Part shown: positions 37,349 through 46,718 of the stretch, piece after piece
Position numbering within the stretch: position 1 is the stretch's first letter
Layout: the number at the start of each line of letters is the position of its first letter
Assembly (NCBI RefSeq): GCF_000025325.1
Contig: NC_013743.1
Coordinates: forward strand, 124,001 to 188,000
Direction of reading: 5' to 3'
Source: Haloterrigena turkmenica DSM 5511
GTDB lineage: Archaea; Halobacteriota; Halobacteria; Halobacteriales; Natrialbaceae
Length of the DNA: 64,000 nucleotides
The notes under the pieces: generated by a model
What the model was told of the DNA's origin: nothing
Database searches by the model: none
The model's input: only the letters and a program-made list of their open reading frames with translations
Made by a program: the position numbers and the translations under genes

Positions 37349-37391
37349 TAATATCCACGCAGATCATGTACGGTCCTCACATACGTCGGTC

Positions 37392-40300
37392 ATGGTCAGT
37401 CGTTCGTCACGCAGCGCCACCCTCGACGGGTCTCTCGGCCGGCGGCGGTCGCCAGGCTTCCTCGGGGTAATTCTCGTCGGTACGCTACTCCTCTGTCTCG
37501 GACCGCAACTCCACGGCTCGTCGATCGTCCCGCTCCCGTTCATCCTCGGGTTGGCCGCTCGCGGCGGCGCCGACCGGGAACCCACACTCGAGCGCCTCGC
37601 GGGCGAGCTCGAGACGTTCGTCTCGCGGGTTCGCGACGGCGAGGTCAACGAGGCGATCGCCGATCCCGACGCGGACGCCGAAGGCGTCGACTTCGAACTC
37701 GACCGCGACGACGCCCTCGGTCGGCTCTCGACGGCGATCGACGAGCTGACAACGGCGGTCCGGGAGCGAGAACGCCGGTTCGGGGAGCGCGAACGAGAAC
37801 TCCGGGAGACGAACGAGCGCCTCGAGGCGGTGATCGAGGCCTCGCCGGCGGCGCTGGTCGCGCTCGATACCGACGAGACGGTGACGCTGTGGAACCCCGC
37901 CGCCAAGCGCATCTTCGGCTGGAGCGAGGCGGAGGTGCTCGGCGAATCGCTGCCGTTCGTTCCGGACGACCGGGCCGAAGGCCACCGCGAGATCTTCGAC
38001 CGACTGTTCGAGGGCGAGTCGATCGCCGGGCTCGAGACCCAGCGGGTGACGAAGGCCGGCGAGCGGATCGACGTGAGTATCTCCGCCGCCCCGATCTACG
38101 GCGCCGACGGCGAGATCGTCGGCACGATGGGCGCGATCGAGGACATCACCGACCGCAAGGAACGGGAACGCCGACTGGAGGCGACGAGCGCGCGCCTCGA
38201 GGCGCTGTTCGAGCGCTCGCCGGACATGATCGACGTGCTCGATACCGAGGGCGCGATAGTCGGGGCGAATCAGCGGCTCTGCGACAAACTGGGATACACC
38301 GAGTCGGAACTGGTCGGCACGAAGATCTGGGAGCACGCGAAACTGTTCGACGCCGGCGAGGTCACGGCGCTGCTCGACGACGTCGAGACGGGCGAGCGAC
38401 GTAAGTTCGAGGATCGATACCGGCGCCACGACGGAACGACGTTCCCAGTCGAGGTCCACCTGATTCGACTTGATCTCGCCGAGGAGAACCGCTTTCTGGC
38501 GATCAGTCGTGACATCTCGGACCGAAAAGCACGCGAGCGGGACCTCCGGGAGACGAAACGACGGCTGGAACTCGCGCTGGAGGGGACGAACACGGGCGTC
38601 TGGGAGTGGCGCCTCGACAGCGACAACGTGAGCTGGGACGAGACGTCGGAGGCGTTTATCGGCCTTGAAGCGGGCGAGCTCGAGGAGAGCTACGAGGCCT
38701 TCAGGCAGCGCGTCCACCCGGACGATTGGCCCCGCGTCGCGGCGGCGCTCGAGCGGGCGGTCGACGGCGACGAGCTGTATCAGGCGGAGTTCCGGATGCG
38801 ACACGAGGGAGGGGACTGGCGCTGGTTCGAGTCCCGCGGTCGGGTCGTCGACGACGACGGGGTGACGCGCCTCGTCGGGACTCGCAACGATATCACCGAC
38901 CGCAAGGAGCGCGAACGGGAGCTCGAGCGGTACAGGGAGTACACCGACGACCTCCTCGACGCCGTCGACGACGTGTTCTACGTCCTCGACGCGGACGGCG
39001 ACCTCCAGCGGTGGAACGAGAGCCTCTCCGCGGTGACCGGCTACGCGGACGCCGAGATCGAGTCGATGGACGCGCTCGATTTCTTCGCCGAGGCGGACCG
39101 CGCGACGATCGCCGACGCCATCGCGGAGGTGCTGGAGACCGGTTCGACGCGGGTCGAGGCACCGATCCAGACCGTCGACGGGGAGACGATCCCCTACGAG
39201 TTCGTCGCGACGAGACTCGAGGATCTGGACGGCAACACCGTCGTGACCGGGATCGCCCGCGACATCTCCGAGCGGAAACGGTACGAGCGCGACCTCGAGC
39301 GGACGACCGAACTGCTCGAGCAGGCCCAGCGACTGGCGTCGGTGGGCGGCTGGGAACTCGATGTCCGCGAGGAGCCCTTCGAGGCGATGGCCTCCGACGA
39401 GTTCTACCGGCAACTCGGCCTCGAGCCGGGGACGACGCTGACGCCGGCCGACGCGATCGAACGGTTCCATCCCGACGACCGGCCGGCGCTACGGGCCGTG
39501 ATCGAGGCCGCGATCGAGGACGGCGAGAGCTACGATCTCGAGGCGCGAGTGCGACTGGACGACGGCGAGGAGCGGTGGGTTCGTGCGATCGGCGAACCCG
39601 TTCGCGACGGCGCCGACGAGATCGTCGCCGTCAGGGGATCGATGCAGGACGTCACGGAGGGGAAGGCCCGAGAACGAGACCTCGAACGAACGACGCGACT
39701 GCTCGAGCAGTCCCAGCGACTGTCCAACGTCGGCGCCTGGGAGCTCGACGTCCGCGAGGAATCGCCCACCGTCCAGTGGACCGACGAAGTGGCCCGGATC
39801 CACGGGCTCTCGCCGGAAGCCGACGTCGACCTCGAACACGCGGTGGAGTTCTACCATCCGGAGGATAGAGACGAGGTTCGGGCGGCTATCGAGCGGGCGA
39901 TCGAGCGCGGCGAGAGCTACGACCTCGAGGCCCGGATCGAACCGGCCGACGACTCCGATCGGCGCTGGGTTCGGACGATCGGCGAACCCGTCTCCGAGGA
40001 CGGACGGGTCGTCAAACTCTACGGATCGCTGCAGGACGTTACCGACCGTAAGGAGCGCGAACGGGACCTACAACGATACGAGACGATCATTCAGGCGATC
40101 GGCGACCCGGTCTACACGCTCGACGAATCGGGGAGGGTTCAGTTCGTTAACGACGCCATCGAGACGCTCGCGGGATACGATCCCGACGCGTTGATCGGTG
40201 ACGACGTCTCGGAGCTCCTGCCGCCCCCGGACCTCGAGCGGGCCCGCGAGCAGGTGCGCGAGCTGCTCCGGGAGGACGAACCGTACGGGACCGTCGAGAC

Positions 40301-43300
40301 GAACTTCGCCACGGCCGACGGCGACGTGATCGAGACGGAAACGCACGTCGCCCTGTTGCCGATGGACGACGGCGAGTTCGCGGGCACGGCGGGGGTCGTC
40401 CGCGACATCACCGAGCGCAAGGAACGCGAGCGCGAACTCGAGCGCTACGAGACGATCATTCAGGCGATCGGCGATCCGGTCTACACGCTCGACGCGTCGG
40501 GGACGTTCCGGTTCGTCAACGACGCGATCGAGTCGCTCTCGGGGCACGATCCCGAGACGTTGATCGGGGCGGACGTCGCGACCGTGATGTCCCCCGAGAA
40601 CCTCGAGACCGCCCGGGAACTAGTCCGGGAACTGCTCCGGGAGGGAAAGCCCTACGAGACCTTCGAGATGGATCTCGAGACCGCCGACGGCGACGTGATC
40701 GAGGCGGAAAACCACATGGCGCTGTTGCCGTCCGAGGACGGCGAGTTCGCGGGCACGGCGGGGGTCGTCCGCGACATCACCGAGCGCAAGGAACGCGAGC
40801 GCGAACTCGAACGGACGACCGAACTGCTCGAGCAGGCCCAGCGGATCGCCGGCGTCGGCGGCTGGGAACTCGACGTGACGACCGAGCCCTACGAGCTGAC
40901 GCTGACGCCGCAACTCGAGCGACTGTTCGGTCGGGTGGGTCGAGCGGAAACGCTAGACGTGGAAGACGCGGTCGAACTCTACCACCCCGACGATCGGTCG
41001 CGGGTCCTGTCGGCCGTCGATGACGCGGTCGAACACGGCGAGAGCTACGATCTCGAGGTGCGGATGCACACGCCCGACGACGAGATACAGTGGGTGCGGA
41101 CGATCGGCGAACCCATCGCTGACGACGGCGAGGTCGTCGCCGTCCGCGGCTCGATTCAGGACATTACCGACCGCAAGCGACGCGAACGCGAACTCGAGCG
41201 AACGACGGACCTACTCGAGCGGGTCCAGCGGATGGCGTCGATCGGCGGCTGGGAAGTGAACGTCCGAGCCGACCCGTCGACGTCGACCTGGACCGACGAG
41301 ATGTATCGGCTCCACGACCTCCCGTCCGACGTCACGCCCGACCTCGAGCAGACGATCGAGTGTTACCATCCCGACGATCGAGCGTTCGTCCGCGAGCAAA
41401 TCGAGGCGGCCATCGAGACGGAGACGGGGTACGATCTCGAGGCCCGGATTCGGACCAGCGAAGGCGAGATCAGGTGGGTTCGTGCGATCAGCGAACCGAT
41501 CCGAGACGAGGCCGGCGAGCTCCACAAGTACCGGGGCACGGTCCAGGACATCTCCGACCGCAAGCGCCGGGAGCTGGCCCTCGAGTCGCTCCACGAGACC
41601 GCTCGGGGACTACTCAACGCCGAGACGGAGTCGACGGTCGCCGATCTGGTCGTCGATACGGCCGCCGACCTGCTCGAGACCGGCGACGTCGGCGCCGGCG
41701 TCTACCTGCTCGACTCCGAGACCAACCGGTTCGAACCGGTCTCGTCGACGGCCAACTTCGCCGATCGGTCCGGCGGCGCACCGTCCGTCGCGGTCGGTGA
41801 CGGCGACTCCGTGCTCTGGACGACCTACGTGACGGGCACCCAGACCGTCGTCGACGACGCCGAGATCGGCGATCGATCGCCGCTGTTCGGCGGCGACGCC
41901 CCCGGCGGACTGCTCGTTCCGATCGGCGACTACGGCGTCTTCGTCCTGCTGGCCTCGCCCGCGACGATCGACGACGAAACCCGCCGGCTGTTCGAGACGC
42001 TCGTCGCGACCACCGAAGCGGCCTTCGACCGCCTCGAGAGCGAGGCGAACCTCCGGGAGCGCGACGCGGAGCTGGCGGCCCAGAACCGGCGGTTGCGCCG
42101 GCAGATCCAGATCACGGAGATCATTCGCGGGATCGACCGGTCGCTCATCGGCGCCGACGGCCGCGACGAGATCGAGCGGACCGTCCCCGAGCGACTCGTC
42201 GCGGCCGACAACGTCTCTTTCGCCTGGATCGGCGACCTCGACGCGAGCGGCTCGACCCTCGAGGCGCGCACCTGGGCCGGCGACGAACCGGAGTATCTGG
42301 ACGCGGTCGATTTCGGTCTCGAGGGCGAGTCTCAGGAGCCCGCGGTCCGAGCCGCCCGGACGGGATCGCCGACGGTCGTCGAGAACGTCGTCGAGGACTT
42401 CCAGGGGGAGGCGTGGCGAACGAACGCCCTCGACGCAGGCTTCCAGTCGGCCATCGCCGTCCCGCTCACGTTCGAGGAGTACAGCTACGGCGTCCTGACG
42501 GTCTACGCCGACGAACCCGACGCGTTCACCGACTTAGAGCGCTCGGTGTTCGCCGAACTCGGCGAGGGGATCGCGAGCGCGATCAACGCGGCCCAGACCC
42601 GGGAAGCCCTCCACGCCGAGACGCTCGTCGAACTGACCCTCGACCTCGAGACCGACGACGTCCTGTCGCGGATCGCGACGGCGACCGGCGCCGCGGTCAC
42701 CTACGAGGGTCTGGGCACTCACGGCGAGTCGGAGGCCGTCATCTTCTTCGAGACTCGAGGGGCGTCGGCCGAGGCCGTCCGCGACGTGCTCGACGACCTC
42801 GTTTCCGTGACGTCCGCGCGCCTCGTCACCGAATCCGACTCGCGCTGTCTGTTCGAGGCGACCGTCACGGGCGACGTCCTCGCCACGCGGCTGGTCCGCC
42901 ACGGCGGGAGTCCGCGGTCGATCGCGGTCGACGAGGGCCGGACCGAGGTCACCGTCGACGTCCCCGTGACGACCGACGTTCGCGAGTTCGTCGAGATGCT
43001 ACGGGATCAGTATGAGCGCGTCGACCTCCGATCTCGCCGGCACGTCCAGCGGACGATGCACACCCGCCAGGAGCTGGTGACGTCGCTATTCGAGGACCTG
43101 ACCGACCGTCAGCTCGAGGTGCTTCGGACGGCGTATCTGGCCGGCTTCTTCGAGTGGCCCCGCGAGAGCACCGGCGAGGAGATCGCCGAGATGCTCGAGG
43201 TGACCCAGCCGACGGTCAACCGTCACCTCCGGATCGGCCAGCAGCGGCTGCTGGAGCGCCTGTTCGACGACGAGACGCTCTCGGTCGCCGACGGCTCCTG

Positions 43301-43301
43301 A
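37392..43301 (+). CDS. giant multi-PAS/GAF sensor with HTH-10 output
   Basis: The product is about 1,969 residues from the ATG at 37392 (1,986 from 37341, which lies in a palindrome upstream of the likely transcript start). It begins with one or two membrane segments and a HAMP-like coiled region, then about ten PAS modules starting near 37828, 38199, 38566, 38946, 39315, 39702, 40077, 40446, 40827 and 41212, most ended by a DITDRKERERELER-type linker. Two GAF modules (about 41580-42060 and 42090-42610), the bacterio-opsin-activator module and an HTH-10 domain (LTDRQLEVLRTAYLAGFFEWPR) follow. There is no kinase. PAS7 and PAS8 are near-identical neighbours, a recent duplication. It probably regulates transcription directly in response to several signals. 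Confidence 0.88.
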   Translation: MVSRSSRSATLDGSLGRRRSPGFLGVILVGTLLLCLGPQLHGSSIVPLPFILGLAARGGADREPTLERLAGELETFVSRVRDGEVNEAIADPDADAEGVDFELDRDDALGRLSTAIDELTTAVRERERRFGERERELRETNERLEAVIEASPAALVALDTDETVTLWNPAAKRIFGWSEAEVLGESLPFVPDDRAEGHREIFDRLFEGESIAGLETQRVTKAGERIDVSISAAPIYGADGEIVGTMGAIEDITDRKERERRLEATSARLEALFERSPDMIDVLDTEGAIVGANQRLCDKLGYTESELVGTKIWEHAKLFDAGEVTALLDDVETGERRKFEDRYRRHDGTTFPVEVHLIRLDLAEENRFLAISRDISDRKARERDLRETKRRLELALEGTNTGVWEWRLDSDNVSWDETSEAFIGLEAGELEESYEAFRQRVHPDDWPRVAAALERAVDGDELYQAEFRMRHEGGDWRWFESRGRVVDDDGVTRLVGTRNDITDRKERERELERYREYTDDLLDAVDDVFYVLDADGDLQRWNESLSAVTGYADAEIESMDALDFFAEADRATIADAIAEVLETGSTRVEAPIQTVDGETIPYEFVATRLEDLDGNTVVTGIARDISERKRYERDLERTTELLEQAQRLASVGGWELDVREEPFEAMASDEFYRQLGLEPGTTLTPADAIERFHPDDRPALRAVIEAAIEDGESYDLEARVRLDDGEERWVRAIGEPVRDGADEIVAVRGSMQDVTEGKARERDLERTTRLLEQSQRLSNVGAWELDVREESPTVQWTDEVARIHGLSPEADVDLEHAVEFYHPEDRDEVRAAIERAIERGESYDLEARIEPADDSDRRWVRTIGEPVSEDGRVVKLYGSLQDVTDRKERERDLQRYETIIQAIGDPVYTLDESGRVQFVNDAIETLAGYDPDALIGDDVSELLPPPDLERAREQVRELLREDEPYGTVETNFATADGDVIETETHVALLPMDDGEFAGTAGVVRDITERKERERELERYETIIQAIGDPVYTLDASGTFRFVNDAIESLSGHDPETLIGADVATVMSPENLETARELVRELLREGKPYETFEMDLETADGDVIEAENHMALLPSEDGEFAGTAGVVRDITERKERERELERTTELLEQAQRIAGVGGWELDVTTEPYELTLTPQLERLFGRVGRAETLDVEDAVELYHPDDRSRVLSAVDDAVEHGESYDLEVRMHTPDDEIQWVRTIGEPIADDGEVVAVRGSIQDITDRKRRERELERTTDLLERVQRMASIGGWEVNVRADPSTSTWTDEMYRLHDLPSDVTPDLEQTIECYHPDDRAFVREQIEAAIETETGYDLEARIRTSEGEIRWVRAISEPIRDEAGELHKYRGTVQDISDRKRRELALESLHETARGLLNAETESTVADLVVDTAADLLETGDVGAGVYLLDSETNRFEPVSSTANFADRSGGAPSVAVGDGDSVLWTTYVTGTQTVVDDAEIGDRSPLFGGDAPGGLLVPIGDYGVFVLLASPATIDDETRRLFETLVATTEAAFDRLESEANLRERDAELAAQNRRLRRQIQITEIIRGIDRSLIGADGRDEIERTVPERLVAADNVSFAWIGDLDASGSTLEARTWAGDEPEYLDAVDFGLEGESQEPAVRAARTGSPTVVENVVEDFQGEAWRTNALDAGFQSAIAVPLTFEEYSYGVLTVYADEPDAFTDLERSVFAELGEGIASAINAAQTREALHAETLVELTLDLETDDVLSRIATATGAAVTYEGLGTHGESEAVIFFETRGASAEAVRDVLDDLVSVTSARLVTESDSRCLFEATVTGDVLATRLVRHGGSPRSIAVDEGRTEVTVDVPVTTDVREFVEMLRDQYERVDLRSRRHVQRTMHTRQELVTSLFEDLTDRQLEVLRTAYLAGFFEWPRESTGEEIAEMLEVTQPTVNRHLRIGQQRLLERLFDDETLSVADGS
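40371..40441 (+). repeat. exact 71-bp direct repeat, copy 1 (second at 40740-40810)
   Basis: The sequence coding for GEFAGTAGVVRDITERKERE and the following residues is identical at 40371-40441 and 40740-40810, 369 bases (123 codons) apart. It marks the boundary of a duplicated PAS module inside the giant regulator and shows that the duplication, or later gene conversion, is recent. Confidence 0.85.
40740..40810 (+). repeat. exact 71-bp direct repeat, copy 2
   Basis: This is the second copy of the repeat at 40371-40441, without a mismatch. The flanking DNA is still similar but has diverged, so identity is greatest at the linker between PAS modules. Confidence 0.85.
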
Positions 43302-43378
43302 ACCGCCGAGGTCTCGTCGGCGCCTCGACTCTCCTCGAGAGAGGAACGCCCAAGGATCCGGCCGCCGTACGCTCCGGT

Positions 43379-44209
43379 ATGGAGACATCACAACGGCACC
43401 GCGAGCGGACGGACGGGCCACTTCGCTCGACGCTCGTGGCCATCGGACTGACGGTCTTCGGCGTCCTCGTGGCCCCCAACTTCACGACGCTGCCGGCGTT
43501 TCTGCTCGACCCCGCGTTGATCAGTTCGCCGACGGAAGCGTCGGTCACCGCCAGAGCGGCGCTGCTCTCGCTCAACTTCGTCGGGATCGCGCTGGCCGGT
43601 GCCATCTACCTCGCCGTCACCGATCGCGGCTGGTCGTACGTCGACCTCCGGATGCCGACGAAACAGGGCTGGATCTACGCCATCGCGGGCGTCGTCGGCA
43701 TCCTCGTGTTTTACGTCCTCGTGGCCGTCGTCGTCTCGATGCTCTCCTTGCCCTCCTCGGAAAACAACGTGATGACCTACATCGGCGACGATCCGACGAT
43801 GGTCCTGATCATGATCGGCGTCGTCTTCTTCTTCAACGCGCCGGCCGAAGAGTTCCTCTTCCGGAACGTGGTTCAAAAGCGACTCTACGAGGCGTTCAGC
43901 CGCACCCACGCGATCGTCATCGCCAGCGTCATCTTTGCGCTCGTTCACTTCGTCTCCTACGCCGTCCTCTCGGACTCGCTGCTCGCGACCATGGTCCCGA
44001 TCGCGACCGTCTTCGGCGGCGGGCTCATCTTCGGTTACCTCTACGCGAAAAGCGAGAACCTCCTCGTGCCGATCCTCTCTCACGCCGTCTACAACGGGTT
44101 CCAGTTCGGGCTGGTCTACCTCGCTCTCGTCTACGATCTCGAGGGCGCGGAGCCGACCACCGAGGCCCTTCTCGATCTGGTGGCGACGATCGCGACCCTG
44201 CCGCTGTAA
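43379..44209 (+). CDS. CPBP-family intramembrane metalloprotease
   Basis: The 276-residue membrane protein has about seven to eight hydrophobic segments. The CPBP (CAAX-protease and bacteriocin-processing) motifs are present: Glu157-Glu158...Arg162 in APAEEFLFR, FALVHF and HAVYNG. These proteases cleave inside the membrane; their archaeal substrates are unknown. The start METSQRHRER at 43379 avoids an Arg/Asp-rich upstream extension. It follows the giant regulator in the same direction and precedes hjc by 63 bases. Confidence 0.88.
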   Translation: METSQRHRERTDGPLRSTLVAIGLTVFGVLVAPNFTTLPAFLLDPALISSPTEASVTARAALLSLNFVGIALAGAIYLAVTDRGWSYVDLRMPTKQGWIYAIAGVVGILVFYVLVAVVVSMLSLPSSENNVMTYIGDDPTMVLIMIGVVFFFNAPAEEFLFRNVVQKRLYEAFSRTHAIVIASVIFALVHFVSYAVLSDSLLATMVPIATVFGGGLIFGYLYAKSENLLVPILSHAVYNGFQFGLVYLALVYDLEGAEPTTEALLDLVATIATLPL

Positions 44210-44272
44210 CCGGGTGAACACTTTCACCGCGCCCTCCGTCCTTTTATTATCGCCCGCGGTCGAGAGGCCGGT

Positions 44273-44791
44273 ATGTCTCAGGCGAAGGGCGACCGCCGCG
44301 AGCGGGAACTCGTCAACGAACTCGACGCGGCCGGCTTCGCGGTGATGCGCGCGCCCGCCAGCGGCTCCGCCACCGAACGCGAACTCCCGGATGTCCTCGC
44401 GGGCGACGGCGAAGTGTTCTACGCGATCGAAGCGAAATCCAGCGCCGGCGACCCCATCTATCTCACCGGCGAGGAGGTCGAGGCGCTGATCTTCTTCGCG
44501 CAGAATTTCGGCGCGAAACCCCGCATCGGCGTCCGCTTCGACCGCGAGGACTGGTACTTCTTCCACCCCGGCGATCTCCACGTCACCGACGGCGGCAACT
44601 ACCGCGTCAAGAAAGAGACCGCCATCGCCGAGGGCACCGACTTCGACGAGTTCGTCGGCCGCTCCGAGAAGGTCACTCTCGAGGAGGTCGGCGACGGCGG
44701 CGACGGCCCCGACGAGGAGATCCTTCGCGTGCTCAACGCCGTCAAACAGGACGTCATGGACGTCGAGGAAGCCGCAGAACTGCTCGAGTAG
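44273..44791 (+). CDS. hjc: Holliday junction resolvase Hjc
   Basis: The 172-residue nuclease cuts four-way DNA junctions made in recombination. The archaeal Hjc active site is visible: Glu12 in [10 protein letters not shown], Asp40 in ELPDVLAG and the E-x-K pair Glu53/Lys55 in YAIEAKSS. The family is usually 120-145 residues long; here an acidic tail of about 40 residues ([14 protein letters not shown] to VEEAAELLE) is added. It begins 63 bases after the CPBP protease gene. Confidence 0.93.
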   Translation: MSQAKGDRRERELVNELDAAGFAVMRAPASGSATERELPDVLAGDGEVFYAIEAKSSAGDPIYLTGEEVEALIFFAQNFGAKPRIGVRFDREDWYFFHPGDLHVTDGGNYRVKKETAIAEGTDFDEFVGRSEKVTLEEVGDGGDGPDEEILRVLNAVKQDVMDVEEAAELLE

Positions 44792-44881
44792 GGTCTTCAT
44801 CTCGAGCGCTATCGCCGCCCTCCGATCCCAACTAGTTGGGGTCAACCGACTTGCCGTTGATCGATCTACACTCCTCGACGG

Positions 44882-45037
44882 ATGACCGATTCAACGACGG
44901 TCACGCGCGGAACGGCGGTCTGTGAGAACTGCGGCTCCGTGTTCGCGGTCCGCATCTGGCCGGACGGCCGGATTCGACCGATCGGGTCGCCGGCGAACTG
45001 TCCCTGCGGCGGAACCGAGTTCCGTCGGCTCTCGTGA
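44882..45037 (+). CDS. 51-residue zinc-ribbon protein
   Basis: An ATG at 44882 opens a 52-codon frame with CENC (residues 14-17) and CPC (40-42), a pattern that fits a small zinc ribbon. It has no other domain. It is short enough to be missed by gene callers but has good codon use and lies in a 90-base gap after hjc and a 105-base gap before the HtpX-like gene. The function is unknown. Confidence 0.6.
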   Translation: MTDSTTVTRGTAVCENCGSVFAVRIWPDGRIRPIGSPANCPCGGTEFRRLS

Positions 45038-45110
45038 GCGGGGCCGATTCCCGCGCTCGAGGTCGATCGTTGCCCTCGAGACGTCGCTATGGTCGTTCCT
45101 TCCGATCGGT

Positions 45111-45120
45111 TATTTTATAG
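45111..45120 (+). promoter_or_regulatory. TATA box of the HtpX-like protease gene
   Basis: TATTTTATAG is centred about 28 bases before the ATG at 45143, which indicates a leaderless transcript and rules against the longer reading from 45089, because that start would lie upstream of the promoter. Confidence 0.6.
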
Positions 45121-45142
45121 ATTGTATCGCGAATCTGTCCGT

Positions 45143-46639
45143 ATGGTGACGAACTCCGGCTTGCTCTCGCCGATCGTTCGAGCGGGGGCGGCCGTCGTCT
45201 TCGCGCTCGTCGCGATAGCGGTCGCCGCGACCGTCTGGACGGTGACCTACCTCTCCTGGTGGCAGGCGATCGGCCTCGAGTCGGCGTCGTTCCCGGCGAC
45301 CGTCGTCGCACTCGTTCCGCTGGCAGGCCTCGGCTACGTCGCCATCTCCACCGAAGGTGGGCCGACGCTGTCGACGGCCGCCTACGTCGGCTGTTTCGCG
45401 GCCGCGTCGGTCGCCTTCTTCGCCGCGGTCTGGACGATCGTCTTCCTGGTCGCGCTCTTGCCGCTCGGGGCCGCGACCGCGTCGACCGCGGCCGGCGGGA
45501 CGACGCTGCTCCTGACGGTCGGCACAACGGCGACTGCGGCGGCGGCGATCGCCGCGGCGGGCCGTTCAGCCGACTGGGCGCTGCTCCTCCGGATGGCCGT
45601 CGCGGTGTTGCTGCTCGCCCTCGTGACGATCGGCTTTCTGGGCGTCATCTGGCTGCTCGTCGCCCTCGTCGCGGCGATCGCCGTCGGCCCCGTGCTGGGG
45701 CTGTACGTCGCCGGCGCGGCGACGCTCCTCGCGGCGGGACTGCTCGCCCGCCGGGAGTTCCGACAGGTCCGCTCGATCGAGGAGCGCCTCGACGCGACGC
45801 CGACGACGGCCGACGATCTGCCGGGGATCCACGCCGCGACGACGAAAGTCGCCGCGCAGTTGGGCGTCCCGAAACCGACGATCGCCGTCTCGGAGACGTA
45901 CGCCCCCGAGGCGATGGTGGTGGGCTTTCGCCCCGACGAGAGTCACCTCGTGCTCTCCTACGGGGCCGTCACCGCGCTCTCGGAGGCCGAACTCGAGGCG
46001 GTGATCGCTCACGAACTCGCCCACGTGGCCAACCGGGACGCGATGGTGATGACGGCCGTCTCGACGCCGCTCGTACTGGCCGAAGGGCTGCGAGCGCGGG
46101 TGCGGACGGACACCTTCGAGGAGGACGAGGAGTGGCAACCGCCCGAGGAGCGGCCCGACGCCGACGCGGAGTGGGGTTCGGAAGAGATCTTCGGCCCGAA
46201 CGACGAGTGGCGGATGGAGCCGCCGACCGAGACCGAGGAGGCGACCGACGAGCGCGACGACGACGACGGCTGGTTCGTCAGGATGACGCTATTCGTCATC
46301 GCGACCGTGACCTGGGTCGTCAGCCGCGCGATCGTCGCCGTCCTCTCGCGGAGCCGGGAGACGACCGCCGACCGGACCGCGGTCGCGGTGACCGGCTCGC
46401 CGGCCGCTCTCGCCGGCGCTCTGCGAACGCTCGACGATCGCATCGACCGGACGCCGACTCGCGACCTGCGCGAGGCCGCCGGCGCCTCCTCGCTGTCGAT
46501 CCTGCCCCTCGAGCCGGTGACCGTCGATTCCGACGATCCGTCGCTGCTCGAGCGGCTTCGCGCGCGGCTGTTCTGGACCCATCCGCCGACCGAGCAGCGG
46601 CTGGCGGCACTCGAGAAACTGGAACGAGAACGGCGGTGA
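45143..46639 (+). CDS. M48 family (HtpX-like) membrane metalloprotease
   Basis: The 498-residue protein has six or more hydrophobic segments in its first 190 residues, then a cytosolic protease domain with the zinc motif HELAH (His290, Glu291, His294) followed by VANRD. Another hydrophobic segment and the SRETTADRTAVAVTGS region, with the probable third ligand, lie further on. HtpX proteases degrade damaged membrane proteins. The N-terminal membrane part is much longer than in E. coli HtpX, as seen in haloarchaeal relatives. A Glu/Asp-rich loop (about 325-370) interrupts the protease domain. Confidence 0.9.
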   Translation: MVTNSGLLSPIVRAGAAVVFALVAIAVAATVWTVTYLSWWQAIGLESASFPATVVALVPLAGLGYVAISTEGGPTLSTAAYVGCFAAASVAFFAAVWTIVFLVALLPLGAATASTAAGGTTLLLTVGTTATAAAAIAAAGRSADWALLLRMAVAVLLLALVTIGFLGVIWLLVALVAAIAVGPVLGLYVAGAATLLAAGLLARREFRQVRSIEERLDATPTTADDLPGIHAATTKVAAQLGVPKPTIAVSETYAPEAMVVGFRPDESHLVLSYGAVTALSEAELEAVIAHELAHVANRDAMVMTAVSTPLVLAEGLRARVRTDTFEEDEEWQPPEERPDADAEWGSEEIFGPNDEWRMEPPTETEEATDERDDDDGWFVRMTLFVIATVTWVVSRAIVAVLSRSRETTADRTAVAVTGSPAALAGALRTLDDRIDRTPTRDLREAAGASSLSILPLEPVTVDSDDPSLLERLRARLFWTHPPTEQRLAALEKLERERR

Positions 46640-46718
46640 GCACCGAGGCCGCTGGTGGCTATTCGTACTCGCGTTCGCTCGGTCGTTTCCGTTCAGTTGG
46701 CTGCTCAGCGGTCTCTGC

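Noticed and set aside
37341-37391. ATG at 37341 as start of the giant regulator
   Set aside because: It lies inside an inverted repeat about 10 bases before the transcript start expected from the TATA box at 37324-37331; the ATG at 37392 is better placed.
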